A DNA stretch of 64,000 nucleotides from Micrasema longulum (taxonomy: Eukaryota; Arthropoda; Insecta; Trichoptera; Brachycentridae). Below are positions 35,071-46,408 of the stretch, one piece after another. Where the stretch lies: assembly GCA_022494885.1 (NCBI GenBank), contig JAGVSM010000504.1, forward strand, positions 62,001 through 126,000, written 5' to 3'. Position numbers and translations under genes: made by a program. Below the pieces are notes generated by a model. It ran no database searches, had not been told where the DNA came from, and saw nothing but the letters and a program-made list of their open reading frames with translations. Each line of letters opens with the position of its first letter. The first letter of the stretch is position 1.

Positions 35071-35140
35071 ACGTGTGTGGCGGTCCATTCTCTCTGCTTA
35101 CCCCTACGGCGAAATGGCGTGATGGTAGTAGTAGTAGTTG
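34221..35140 (+). mobile_element. 5'-truncated RTE LINE insertion with target-site duplication
   Basis: The insertion is flanked by TGACATGAGTT at 34210-34220 and again at 35141-35151, an 11-bp duplication typical of target-primed reverse transcription. It begins mid-gene, in the RT domain, and ends in a short-unit tail (GTAGTAGTAGTAGTTG). The 3' UTR at 35071-35140 carries CGGCGAAATGGCGTGATGG, shared with the 17000 copy. A clean example of the family. Confidence 0.92.
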
Positions 35141-35890
35141 TGACATGAGTTGAGATAGAAAGAACAAGAAGATGGTTATATTCGAAGTTTTTTAATGGTA
35201 GCATGAAGGAAGACTATTTATTACCCAAATTGTCAATACTAGGGTAATGGATCTGGGAATTCTGGGTAAAGAAGAGTATTGACCGTAAATAGTTCTATGG
35301 TTTTCTGGGTAAAAAAACCCGATTCTGTCTCAGGTTTCTTTAAGATTATGATTAAACATGTGAAGCTTAGTCGTTCATGAGCATCAAAATTTGAATTTTG
35401 AGCAGACTGCTAAATCGGATTTGCAACACTTTTTTGTTTCTGGTTTCAGTCCCTGGAATTGCTTTGCAAATAACACTTGCGTCTCCTTTTCTATTCACTC
35501 TTGTCCTCACCGTTATTTTCAATTGACCATTGTAATGCGCAATAACTATCACCCATCATCAAAATTAAAACACACGATTGTTTTATTTTGAAAATTGAGT
35601 GATCTTTATTTATTACCAATATATTATGTACTGTTTTTAAAGTGGCAGTGTTCAAGTGGGAACATGCAATGACAGATCTTAAGTCTTGCCTTGACTTCCA
35701 TTTTCAAAAGTTATTTATACCTATTGAAATATCTTCATATCAGCATACTTTTATATATGAGTTTTTTATCCTCGCCTACATGCAGGAAGTGTCAGATTTG
35801 ATTCCTGTCATAGTTTCAATGAAATATTGATTAAAAACTGCAATTTTTCATAGTCTGGTACTAGAAGTTTATCCAATCATCATTATATTT
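35141..35890. other. No recognisable gene
   Basis: ORFs 35391-35591, 35367-35552 (minus) and 35642-35830 carry no recognisable domain. No repeat structure noticed. Confidence 0.4.
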
Positions 35891-36177
35891 GCACTAATTG
35901 CAATATAGCTTAATCATTTGCTACATGAAGCTAAGGTGATAAGTTTTATGCTTCTGGTGCCAGGCCAACAATGAAATATTGCAGAGTAAAACCAACTTTG
36001 ATACAAAAAATATGTATTTTCGGTCAATCTTCTCAGGAATCGAATCCGGGAGTTAAAACGTGGTAGGCAAACGCCTCAACCTTGTTTGATGTGGATTCAT
36101 CTCCACTGGATTTCCCTTTTAGGCTTTTCACAGGCTTGACCATCGAGTCGAAAACACTCTCCCGGGATTCTGGTTTT
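35891..36177 (-). repeat. SINE family A variant with extra 5' module
   Basis: The minus strand shows the SINE A head (GGATTCGATTCCTGAG B-box, GGCGTTTGCCTACCACG) and tail (GCTTCATGTAGCAAATG, GCTATATTGC). Upstream of the head, plus 36095-36177, an additional module with GTGTTTTCGACTCGATGG and GGGAAATCCAGTGGAGATG is shared with 57420-57515. So this variant starts about 85-100 bp before the tRNA-like part. Confidence 0.6.
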
Positions 36178-37474
36178 AAAATTTCAATTGTGTATTTAAT
36201 AAACAAAATACGAGATTTAATATATCCTTTAACGTAAATAACGGGTTATGCCCAGTTAGGTGTACAAATAAAAAAATTAAAATATTGTATTTTTATCGGC
36301 TTAATAATAATTTCAGAGTCCTCCTCTGTAGCGTTACGATGGCGCTTATCAAATAGCCATGCAAAATGACGGGAACGCAAAACACAATGCAGAACAGGTA
36401 AATCGATAAAAGAAAGCCGGTCGAAAGACTAGCGGCGGATTATTTCTTGAACCGATCGGCACAAACCTTTTCGTACCGTGACACTTTCGCTTTTCGTGTT
36501 AATCGGTCATCGACAATCGGTCGACGGCCGCCGCGCCGATGCCTCCGGCTCGCCTTATCTAAGGTGTGTTTTTTCCGTGGGATTTTCACCTTTAAATCCT
36601 CCATGTATGGTCAGCAGATGGAAAGTGTAGATACGAGGCGTGTGACTGATTGATTTCGTATTTCGGTATTCTGGAGCCGATAACGCGCCACGGCGCGCGG
36701 CGTTACCGGTCGCGCGAAGTTATCGCTAATTATATATCCATATCTTATTTCTAAACGATTTTATTGGAAATGAAAGTTTTTAGGAAGGTTTCTCTTCTGT
36801 ATTTGTATCTACAAATTAACTTGAATCATACATATTTCGTAACTTGTACAGCGGGTGATTATGTTTTCATTTTCCGTGTCCGATTAAATAAAATAAATTT
36901 ATTGTGTACTTAAAAGCCAATAATTAAGATTTTACTTTCTCATATACCTATGCATGTAGGTGCAATTGTTGGCTTATGCAAAATAATTCAAAATTAATTA
37001 AAATTTTTGTTTATTTTTATTTTCCAACTTATTTTAGTTGCATTTATGAGCACCCACTATTTTCTTTTTTTTTTTCTAAGATTTCAATATTTTCAGTTAT
37101 AACATAAAAACAAAATTTATTTGGTTGTAAATTTAGAAATATCAATATACATAGCATGTTCGTTAACATTTAATAAAATATTTTTGTGTATATGCGTGTT
37201 TTGCAAACGATAAATTAGCAGCAGAGAAGAAAAACATTGTTGAGAAGAGACAAACATTTGCGCATACTCAAAACATTGTTGATAAATTATTATCCTAATT
37301 TTAATATTTTGATGATATTAGGTAGCTCTGCGTCAATAAAAAGTTTTTTTGCGTAACCTATGCCAAACTTTAAAGTTTAAATATTTGAGTTATTGAAATT
37401 TTAAATGCTTTTCCGTTAAATTAGTTTTTATACGGAAAATAAAATAAAAATTGCGTTTCTTTTTGTATTCTTAT
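36178..37474. other. No gene; CpG-rich island 36410-36725
   Basis: The island includes ACTAGCGGCGG, CGGTCGACGGCCGCCGCGCC and CGCGCCACGGCGCGCGGCG, in strong contrast to AT-rich flanks. ORF 36447-36653 within it has no recognisable motif. It may be a promoter or unmethylated regulatory island of a gene outside the window; this is inference from composition. Confidence 0.4.
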
Positions 37475-37530
37475 TTTTTACCCAAATATTTCAATTTTGG
37501 GGTCATTTACAAGTTGTGCATCATATTCAT
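37475..37530 (-). repeat. SINE family B body fragment
   Basis: TTACCCAAATATTTCAATTT followed by TGGGGTCATTTACAAGTTG matches the body part of the family B copies at 11210 and 22310. Head absent. Confidence 0.45.
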
Positions 37531-38312
37531 GTTAGTTCTTCGTTAATTAAAAAAATACTAACAAACTTTTGGTATCTCTTGCTTGGTTTCTCCATCGCCA
37601 TAACAAGACACTTAACTCAGTGCTCAAAAATTAGTCATTCCAGTTTTTGCTCTATTGCTATCACTAGTTACTGGACATCATTCAACGGGTCGTTAATATT
37701 ATGTAATTGGCCTCGACGCTTGTTGATCTCGCAAATTGAACGTATTTTTTGCCGGTCCTTTTAAAGGTCATCGCTAATTAAGTAGTCGCAGGTATCTATC
37801 AAATCCCCGCCCCGCGCTGATTTCTAGTTCAGCCGTGTAAATCGGCGTCTTGGCACAAAATACATTTTACCGAGACGACTTTTTACACCACTATATAAAC
37901 ATTATATTGATTCTTTTCAGGGCCTGTCCAAATAGGGCTGGCGAAGTTTCTTTAAGAACCTGCTATTGTAATTATGGTGAACGCGTTTATTTTTCATTAA
38001 AAAAATAACCATAATATAGTAGGTCTGCTTATGGCAGTAATGACGCGCTCGGAACACCTTGATTTTGTGTATTTATTCAGTCCACGTATAATGCTCCTTA
38101 TGTGAGCATACATTTTTAAGGTGCTGGAATACACGGTTGAAAAATGAATTCTCGCATTTGAGTTTTGTAATAAATGTATTTGTAAATTGATTTGCATGCT
38201 TTTAAAACCAGCATTCTTGCATTATAATTTAAATTATTCCGTTTATTTTTAATTTTGAAAATCAACACTCTTGCATCGTATGTTGTATTCTCTACCGCTT
38301 ATTTTGACGTGC
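37531..38312. other. No recognisable gene
   Basis: Mixed composition, short ORFs without motifs at 37516-37764 and 37997-38197 (minus). Confidence 0.4.
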
Positions 38313-38323
38313 ATGTATTGCAT

Positions 38324-38561
38324 CGTCAGACTCGTGGTGTAATGGTCAGCGCAAAGGCCAACCATGCAAGAGGTCTCGGGTTCGATTCCCGACATGGTTA
38401 ATCTGAAATATTTATTAAAAAGGGTGTTTTCACACTAGAATATTTCTGAATAGACTGATCATCTTCCTTCCATGTTACAAAAATGATCAAGATACGCTGC
38501 AATTGGTGTACCAATGCAATGCACCATCAGTTGCGGAAAGGGAATTATGATGATGGTGATG
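38324..38561 (+). repeat. SINE family A, full-length with target-site duplication
   Basis: Flanked by ATGTATTGCAT at 38313-38323 and 38562-38572, an exact 11-bp duplication. The head reads GACTCGTGGTGTAATGGTCA (A-box region) and CGGGTTCGATTCCCGAC (B-box), i.e. an internal RNA polymerase III promoter of tRNA type. The body has AAAAAGGGTGTTTTCACACT, GATCATCTTCC, GATACGCTGCAATTGGTG and GCAATGCACCATCAG. The tail is AATTATGATGATGGTGATG. It has no polypeptide. This is the reference copy for the family in the window. Confidence 0.9.
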
Positions 38562-38572
38562 ATGTATTGCAT

Positions 38573-40898
38573 TTCCAGCTTATTCTGATTTTTCAAAGCC
38601 AGCTAGTATGTGCCAGTGATTATGATTTTTAAAATCAAAAATCTTCAAAGCAAATAATAAATAAAACAAATCAAGGGCTTATTATTGCGACCAGCTTTAT
38701 TACATTGTAAGTACTTTATATTTGACGGTTATTTTGGCTTAAACCCAACTGTTCTTCTTCAAACAACCTTTCGTGTTCTTTAAATTTAAAGTTTAATTAA
38801 ATAGCCCTTTAAAATGGACATATTTCGAAATATTACAAGAATGCATTTCACAAATAAAATTTGTTGATATCTTTTTCGTGAAAATTCATTAAAGGAAGGC
38901 CATGTTTCTCAAATACACGGTACACTTTTTGATAAAGCTTGCTTGCAAATCGTAAAATACAAATCGTGGCTATTATTTTTTATTCGTCATTGATCTTTTA
39001 ATTGAAAATCTTCGTAAGGAATATGTCATGATCATGTGCTTACGCGTTGAATATCAATTTAAAAAAAATCAAAATTTGCCTAAGTAACTCACATCTCGTA
39101 TGTATATGTTTGCTTTCAAGAGGTCGATTACTTATTTTTTAATTAAGAAATGGAACAAAATTAAAATAAATGTTTGAATATATGAAGATTAATTATTTGC
39201 CAAATATGATGAAAATTTTGTAAATGAACAGCTTTAAATTTAAGTTCCGTTTATATTTTTTTACGAAAGTGAAAATTTTACGGCCATTGCTTTAGGCGAG
39301 TACGTTTAAAAATTTATCTCAAAGCTGTTCCAGAGAATCACTGACCTTTTTAATAGTAATTTCTACATACATTTTCACCAACAAGTAATAAACTAGATAA
39401 ATCCGAACCGTCACTTTCTTTTCATTCGTTATGTTAGAAACGAATCGATAAACTTCCGCCGCCGTCAGACGGCCGTAGTCTTTCAGAACCCTGAACACAT
39501 TTTGTAAAAATACTTAGAAAAAATTCTAGTTTCTCCGGATGTTATCAGACACTTAGATCAACGCTCGAGAAAATATCGGCGTACTGACAGAAAAATCTAC
39601 TTTTACATGTGATTTGTGGTTTATTAAACGATCTTATGGGTGTTGAGCCTGTAATTAACCGCAGTGAGAGTGATTTTTCTTCATATGGAAGTTGGCGTTT
39701 GCGCGCACGGGTAAATAATATAAATCAGCGACTTCAAAGTATCGTAAGCAGATTGTTAGAAATAACGGTGAAAAATATACATGGGGCGGATGTTCACGGA
39801 GCGTATATAAAATGTATTCAGTATAATTAATTGTTTTTTTCTAAATCAATTTGGAATTTGTGGAAAAATGTTTTCATGCATAGATGTAAAAAAGATATTC
39901 AATAAATTACGTTCGTAGAAAAGCGCGTCGTGTTTGACCTTGGTTGTTGTGACGTCAAGATTTTTTTAATTGTTCTACACAAATTTCAATGGCAAGGAAC
40001 AAATAAACATGAATCGTGACGTATTAAGGGCGTGGCCAATGAAATGATCGTTTTTGAGGGAACTCAAAATTACAAATTTAAAAGTATTTTCTATCCCACT
40101 AATAATTTGCAAAAAAAAAATTTTTCTGGACAGTATTTCATAGACCTTTTTTACTTTAAAACTGTTATTTTTTTGACGTTTCCCATTTGTTTTATGTTGG
40201 TTTTTCAAGCACAAATAATAATAAGAATGCATCTTTTCCTCACCTATTATAACATGATTTTTACTGAAATTGATATATACTCGTATTTCCTCACTCTAAA
40301 CAACTATACGGAACATGCTAGAACCTTAATTGCAAATAATCATAATAATTTAATCTAACCGTACCTACCTAATATTTTATTTTTTTGTAAACTTTAATAT
40401 TGTAATTATTTTCTCTTATTTGAAAGAAGAACGGAGGGAAGGCTGATCTGGGGTTACTCCGTATGAATCCGCCGGCGAAAGGATTTTTAAGACCGAGTAA
40501 ACAAAAAACTTTTTCTTTTATTTTTTTATCATCTCATTATTATTGTAATATTTTTTTTACGTGTGGAATGATGCGGAGTTGCTTTTTAAAGGTACGCTTT
40601 TCTTCTTCTTTTTTCACATTGTATTCAGTAATATATAGAAAACTATTATTGGCCTTTAATTTTGGTTTATGTGTAAATATAGTATTTTTTGTTATCATGG
40701 CTTTTGTTTTCTTATAATAAATAAATAAATACGTGTTTTTTTTCTCTGGAATAAATACCAGACTAGTAACGTTCACGTGCCTTCTTTAGTCTATGGCAAA
40801 GAATTATAACAGTCCAGAAACCGCGTACACGCATCAAACTGTAGCCGACTAAACAACTTATTAACGAGTAGTTTATGAGTGTGATGATTTATGAGAGT
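38573..40898. other. No recognisable gene
   Basis: Long AT-rich stretch. A small CG-rich patch lies at 39450-39480 (GCCGCCGTCAGACGGCC). A CRE-like palindrome TGACGTCA at 39950-39957 sits in a slightly richer context. ORFs at 40032-40358 and 40463-40717 are T-rich and motif-free. Confidence 0.4.
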
Positions 40899-41105
40899 TT
40901 TTTTAAAAAGGAATAACCCGCTAAGCCTCTATCTTGAGGCTTGTCAGCAGGTGGGATAGAGGGGATCTGGAAGGAGGTAATGAAAAATACATCACAACAC
41001 CCAGACCACTGAATAGATGTGACCCAGACCAATTAAGAAAAAATCTCTCTTGGATTTTTTTTGCAACTGGCAGGAATCGAACCCGCGACGTCCATTTAAA
41101 CTCAA
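40899..41105 (-). repeat. SINE family C, near full-length
   Basis: Minus-strand head with B-box GGGTTCGATTCCTGCC, then the body CCAATTGGTCTGGGTC-like, GTGGTGTATTTTTCATTACC and CCACCTGCTGACAAGCCTCA, ending AGCGGGTTATTCC and an A/T-rich tail. The phrase CCCAGACCA occurs twice 24 bp apart, a small internal duplication absent from the 49668 copy. Confidence 0.7.
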
Positions 41106-41234
41106 TAATGCCATGTTGTATCGTTTTTAAGTTTCAAAATACTGCTGGGATTAAATGGCAATGGGATGAGATCACATTTCACGTGTAAGTAGCGAATTTA
41201 CAAATAATATTATTTAAGAACTCGATAATTTTTC

Positions 41235-41481
41235 GTCGGCTTCGTAGATTAATGGTCAGCGTGTTTGCCTACCGTGCAAGAGGTCTCGGGTTCTATTCCC
41301 GGCACATTTGATATGACATATTTATTTAAAAGGGTGTTTGTACACTATAATATTTCATTGTTCCTGGACTGGTACCTGAAGCGTAAAACCGATCATCTTC
41401 CCTTCACGTAACAAAAATGATCAAGATACGCTGCAATTCATGTACCAAATTAGTGTTCTATGCACCATTAGGTGCTATGCA
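41235..41481 (+). repeat. SINE family A, near full-length
   Basis: The head reads GATTAATGGTCAGCGTGTTT and GTGCAAGAGGTCTCGGGTTC, with the B-box mutated at one position (GGTTCTATTCC). The body has AAAAGGGTGTTTGTACACT, CTGGACTGGTACCTGAAGCG, GATACGCTGCAATTCATG and GCACCATTAGGTGC. The short-unit tail is missing. Confidence 0.78.
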
Positions 41482-42976
41482 TAAACTGTATTAATTTAGT
41501 TAGTTACTAAATGAGTATTTGTTTTTTTTTACGTTTGCCTAATAAAAATATCTGTATCTTTTTAGTCCAGTCTGTAAAATATTTCATGTAGTAAAACATA
41601 ACCCAAATTAAATATTTGTGTTATGATAATATTTTGTTCGCGGTCTGGCAACATTACGCGGCCACTTTACGCGTGCGCGCCGACAGTATGTCTTGGTGGG
41701 GGGGATAATTGGGAAACTTTTGGACACAAGGCGATGTATGCAAACTTGGTTCTACGCGCCTTCTGGGATATTATAAATCTACGGTCTATGGATTGCCTTA
41801 AATTTATAGACCACAAAATTGATAGAACACATCAGTCTAAGCTGATTTTGCCATATGTTTTTGTTTTTATCGACTCAAAAATGGATTTTAGACATTACGA
41901 AGTAATAAGTCTTATTAAATAGTCAATTTAATATCAAGAACAGATACATACAGAGCCTTTCTTTAAGAAATCTTTAGCATTATTTCTCTGTCTCGAGGCA
42001 TAAAAAAATATTTACATTGAAATATGTAAAAGTCCTTATTATATGCACTGCGAGACACGACTTGAACAAATATAACGTTCTAAAAATCTAGATAATGATT
42101 TTTACATTATTTTTGTACAACAGTAAATCTAATCCGTATTTATTTGAAAATCCCCAAAAAAGGCAGAAAACAATCGCCACGATTATATTTTGATTCAAAT
42201 AAAGAAAAAAATGTTGTTTATGTTAAAATTTTAACTAAATTCTTACAAAATGAAAACTTGGATAAGTATTTTTCATTTAAATTTGAATTATTTCAATCCA
42301 TATTTTGATACTTAAAACTAAAGCAATATGATTACCCATAACAAAATGGAACAATGTAATGGACTTGAACTAGAACGTATTCAGCTCATTATGCTTTAAT
42401 TTGCATGAAGATTTATGAGACTATTAAAGGTCAGTAAAACTTTCGTTTCAATTTAACTTAGACCAAAATGCTATTTTCTCTTTTCTCGTCTTGTAATCTG
42501 TTATTTAATGTCAGTATTTAAATTGAAAAATACATAAATCTAAACGAAACCAATAATGAGTGATTTTGGTCAACCGACTGTACAGTGTAATTATTTAGTG
42601 ATTGTATCTGCGATCAGTTGATGTATTTTCTGATACTCAAGCGTAGATAGCATCTTGAATATAAATTTTATTTCTCTTTAATTGGCATAACGAATAGCCG
42701 CAAAAATTTCATCCATTTTAGCGATATTTAAAAAGTCAAGTTATAAATTAAAATGTGATTTAAATTAAGATGGACAAAAACGTATTGGAAGAAATCGGGA
42801 GATTTTAAAATATGCCACTGATGTAGATCATCTAGACTTTATTGTTATTTTGTCACAGTATTTTTTAAAATTCGTTTTATTTATTTATTATTACATAATA
42901 TACATTAAATTATTCATTTATACGACGTTGCTTTGACTATCTAACTAGGGTTATAACCCTGTTTTAAGCCAGTCAA
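41482..42976. other. No recognisable gene
   Basis: AT-rich. A GC-rich spot at 41638-41705 (ACGCGGCCAC, GCGTGCGCGCCGACAG, GGTGGGGGGG) lies within the motif-free ORF 41623-41922. 42947-42960 holds the palindrome AGGGTTATAACCCT. Confidence 0.4.
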
Positions 42977-42993
42977 ATATATATATATATATA
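42977..42993. repeat. (AT)n microsatellite
   Basis: Pure alternating AT run of about 17 bases at the edge of the A-rich array that follows. Confidence 0.9.
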
Positions 42994-43009
42994 AAAGAAA
43001 CAGTAATCA

Positions 43010-43300
43010 ATACATAGAAAAAATGAAGGTATCAGAAAAAGGAAAAAAAAATAGTAAAATACATTGTTTCAAAAACATAGCAACAAATGTATTAAAAATA
43101 AAGTAAAATAAGTTGTAAAAAATATAGTAAAAAAGTATTTAAAAACCCAGTAAAATACATAGTAAAACAGAATACATAGTAAGAAATATAGTGAAAGACA
43201 CCGTCAAAAACATATTTTTCAGTACAGTAAAAAAACAAAGTAAAAAGAAAAACCATAAAAGAAACATAATAAAAGATGTAATAAATAAAAAAATGTTTAT
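43010..43300 (+). repeat. Degenerate A-rich tandem array
   Basis: Roughly 290 bp of loosely repeated units such as AATACATAGTAAAA and AAACATAGTAA, 11-18 bases long. The strand composition is almost entirely purine plus T, with few C. No ORF. It may be a decayed minisatellite. Confidence 0.6.
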
Positions 43301-43514
43301 ACTTATACTACAAAGTAAAAATTCAAAAATTAAATCAATTAGGAACTAAATACGTATCATAACAATTTAAATTAGAACATGTGTTAGCCATCTAACAGCC
43401 ACCATCAACCCCTCGGACTCTCTGCGACCAATTTTACTGAGGAAAGTACCTATATAGCCAGCAATTTCTTTAGTTTGTGGCTCTTACAACATTTCCATGG
43501 TTGCGGCATTTCAT

Positions 43515-43690
43515 GTTCTATTTTTGAAACTTGCATTTTAATATAAATAACACCGTGTTAGACACTTAGAGTATATACATATATATACTCTAAGGTTAGA
43601 CACATAAATTTGAATCATATTAACAATGTGATGTATTTTGGACACACGAATTGAATATTAATAAAACTGTGTTCTATTTTGGACATTTGA
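43515..43690 (+). repeat. Degenerate 40-45 bp tandem repeat with palindrome
   Basis: Successive units share TTTGAATATTAATAAAAC-like, GTGTTCTATTTTGGACA and AATTTGAA segments, starting near 43522, 43605 and 43650. Between the first and second units sits the palindrome at 43565-43594 (TTAGAGTATATA / TATATACTCTAA). GTTAGACAC occurs immediately on both sides, at 43557-43565 and 43595-43603. Confidence 0.6.
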
Positions 43691-43769
43691 ATTTGAAAAT
43701 GGATCAAAATCGATATACATCTCTTCTGCATTATTTCCACGTTATATCGGAATTCTCGCTAAAGGCATG

Positions 43770-44010
43770 TCGCTACTACGAAGTTCATTTGGAGTTTCGC
43801 ATTATGAGGCCAAATTCTTACTCTTCTTACTCTATAACTGTCGTTAGTGATGTGGTCTTTCCAGGAAATCCCCAATATTCTTCTTTAACATCACATCTCG
43901 AAGGCTTCTCGTCTTTTTTATCTCTTACAGAAAGGCACCATGACTCACAACCGAACATCAATATGCTCCATACATATGTCTTAGCAGGTTGCAACCCTTA
44001 TACACAACTA
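43770..44010 (-). pseudogene. LINE reverse transcriptase fragment (decayed)
   Basis: Read on the minus strand it gives KTYVWSILMFGCESWCLSVR, then after a frameshift EAFEM, stop, C, stop, RRILGISWKDHITND. This matches the 'LMYGCESW.L.K....EAFEMWC.RRIL.ISW.DH.TN' segment after the catalytic core of RTE/Jockey-type insect LINEs. One stop is a TGA where TGG (Trp) is expected. The 132-codon plus-strand ORF over this region is a shadow of it. Short and old. Confidence 0.72.
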
Positions 44011-44098
44011 ATGCATATCTTGACCATTAGTTACATGAAAGTGATATGACCGTCTTCAGACGCATGGCCAGGGAAAACTATAATATATTTTTAATACA

Positions 44099-44946
44099 CA
44101 GTGAAACCTCTATCTATCGTTCCTCTAATAATCGTTTTCCCGGATGTGTCGTTTATTTCTTCCAACTCCGAAATAATTTCATACAAAACATACAAAAATT
44201 GATCGCATCGATCGTTTCTCTATCCACCATTTTACCGCATTCATCGTTTGATTTACGATGCGTATTTGACATATTTTAATCTTTTGTGTATGTTCTAATG
44301 CGCAGAACGTTTAAAAGAGAAAAAGAGATATAGTACAATTAGAACAAGTTAAGGTTTCTGAAGATGATTGGCTTAGACTTGATACGGACGAATTTCAACA
44401 ATTTTGTTACATTCGACGACAATATCCCAACGTGTGGGATAGAAACTATCGAAAGCTCGTGTGACGCAAGGTTGAAGGAGACAGCTGAAGAGGCCGATAT
44501 TGATGAAGAGGAGCCGCCGCCTGTATCTTCATTTTCAGAAGCATGCACTATCTTCAAAAAATTAAAAACATTCTACTACTCACATTAAATAACTGATGCC
44601 GAAAAAAATATTATTTGCATAGCCGAAAATATAATGTTGACTTACGGGAATAAAACAGCAAAAAAACAAACGTCGATGAAAGATTATTTCCAATGAAATA
44701 AACTTTAATATTTTTTTTGTTTTTATTCTGCGTTCTAATTTTATTGAAATACATTTAATTACACCTGAAACTTGTATCTTTTTTTATAATTTGAACCTGT
44801 CAATGGTAATGCAGATTGCCAGGGCGGTATCTTTACCTGATCTTATCTCCTTGTGTATTGACCTCTTATTCCCGCATTCATTGTTTTTCCGCATTCAAAG
44901 TTTATTTCAGTAAGTTCCTTAAAAACGATAGATAGAGGTTTCGCTG
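44099..44946 (+). mobile_element. Pogo/Tigger-like DNA transposon, internally deleted
   Basis: Ends CAGTGAAACCTCTATCTATCG (written as two overlapping 20-mers: CAGTGAAACCTCTATCTATC and its inverse at 44921-44946) are terminal inverted repeats. A TA dinucleotide lies at 44947-44948 and near the left end. Subterminal ATCGTTT-type motifs recur on the left. At about 850 bp it is much shorter than a complete Tigger of about 2-2.5 kb, and only the transposase C-terminus remains. Confidence 0.85.
44315..44696 (+). pseudogene. Pogo/Tigger-like transposase, C-terminal remnant
   Basis: Frame 2 begins KRKRDIVQLEQVKVSEDDWL and passes into frame 3 around 44400, where FVTFDDNIPTCGIETIESS, ADIDEEEPPPVSSFSEA and IFKKLKTFYYSH follow. 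After a TAA at 44586 the same frame continues ITDAEKNIICIAENIM and KKQTSMKDYFQ to TGA at 44694. The D/E-rich segment, 'EPP.VS..EA' and a terminal 'Q.S..DYF' are hallmarks of this family's C-terminus. The DDD catalytic core and DNA-binding CENP-B-like domains are missing. One stop and one frameshift mean it is dead. Confidence 0.85.
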
Positions 44947-45751
44947 TACTCTTGTACTCGTTCTATACTTTACCCAATCCTACTAAAATTTATATATTTT
45001 TTAATAAATTGCATAAAAATCGAGTTACAGCTTCATACGCTCGTGCGTAGATATTTTCTATACGTGTTTTGTACACGCGGTAATTATATCCGTCCACCAT
45101 TTGTCTATCAGCGTTAGAACAATAGATTTCTACATCGGACGGACGCCTACGTTGGCGCTGGTCGGTTGGTTGTACCGAATACGTGATAATGGTCACTCAT
45201 TGTTCATACCCAATGTACTTTCTGTACACTTATTTGTGGCACATGTGCTGCGGTCGAGCGCAAATAGAAATTTTGATTTATGCTGCACCGTACCTTTGGA
45301 CTACTTACATACACAGGTACGCCGTTTCACCAGCTGTGGTTTAAAACAAGAGAAGTTGAGTATTTTCGACCGACGCCTTTCATAGAAATTCAGTTTCATT
45401 TGCATTACTCTATCATTGCTACTGACATAATAAATATATATGCGTTATTCTCTTATAAACTCATCTCAGATTTAGAAAATATTAGGTTGCCCTAAATAAT
45501 TTTAAAAAAAGACATGGCAAATCATGATATACACGTAAACATTCGTGTAAGAAAGCTATATACGCATTTTATATATTATATTTCCTTAGTTCATATTTAT
45601 GTGTAACTCGTTACTACCGTAGCGACGACGCCAGCTATCAGTTTTATTTGATTTGTTAATTGTGTAAAATGTACCTAAAAAAGAAACTTGTAGTCATGAC
45701 GTTGCAGGTTTAGGTGATCACTTTTCGCATTTAGAAATTCACCATTCTGCC
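44947..45751. other. No recognisable gene
   Basis: Somewhat CG-richer than average between 45030 and 45260 but without recognisable ORF or repeats. ORFs 45101-45385 and 45280-45495 overlap in different frames and lack motifs. Confidence 0.4.
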
Positions 45752-46406
45752 TAATGTGTGTGATTTCCACATCTACACAGTTTTTAGAAGTCGTATGCCC
45801 ATTTAGAACAGACGTCATATGACATTATTTGACGTTTTCACTTAATATTTAATTTGGTGAAATTATTTTACTGCAGCTTTCTTTATTTATGTGATCAATC
45901 ATTTTTTGAACTATTTATTTTTAGAATACACAGCTATTACAAAAAAATAATATTTCAAAGAAACAAAAAAATACTAGGCTAAAAAGCATAGTTGTATAAG
46001 ACTACTCGGTATCACTCCACTATATATATATATGTGTACACATATTTATTTGTTAATTTTTTCCATTATAAACAAAGATTGATAGTAAAAAAGTGACCTC
46101 ACTATTACTTGTGCCGAGGACACTTCACAATATACTTTTAAAAAATATTTTTACATTTGAGAATAAACAAATAAGACTAATTATGCAGAGATAATTAACA
46201 ATATATTCATACAGTTTTAAACACTTCACATATAAGTTTATATTTAATTTATGTACACCTATATTGTTTACATTATAAAACGTACAATAAAAGAACAAAA
46301 GCTTGTATATATATATATACTTAATATCAAATATCTATATATTGTCTACCGCTAGAGTATGTTTTTAGATGTAAAAATTGTGAAGATGTGGAAATCACAA
46401 ACATTA
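45752..46406. mobile_element. Possible foldback/TIR element, about 655 bp
   Basis: TAATGTGTGTGATTTCCACA (45752) is matched in inverse by TGTGGAAATCACAAACATTA (46387-46406), and similarity continues inward for about 15 bases. The interior is AT-rich with (AT)n runs at about 46019-46034 and 46305-46320. The right end abuts a family A MITE, so the pairing could be partly family A arms. Confidence 0.5.
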
Positions 46407-46408
46407 AC

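Noticed and set aside
38324..38400. tRNA gene
   Set aside because: A and B boxes are present but there is no proper cloverleaf, and the sequence continues into a SINE body bounded by target duplications.
43010..43300. CRISPR-like array
   Set aside because: Units are irregular in length and A-rich, with no conserved repeat/spacer pattern; the genome is eukaryotic.
43651..44049. 132-codon plus-strand ORF as a gene
   Set aside because: The opposite strand carries a recognisable LINE reverse-transcriptase segment (FGCESW, RRILGISWKDHITND). The plus ORF is its shadow.
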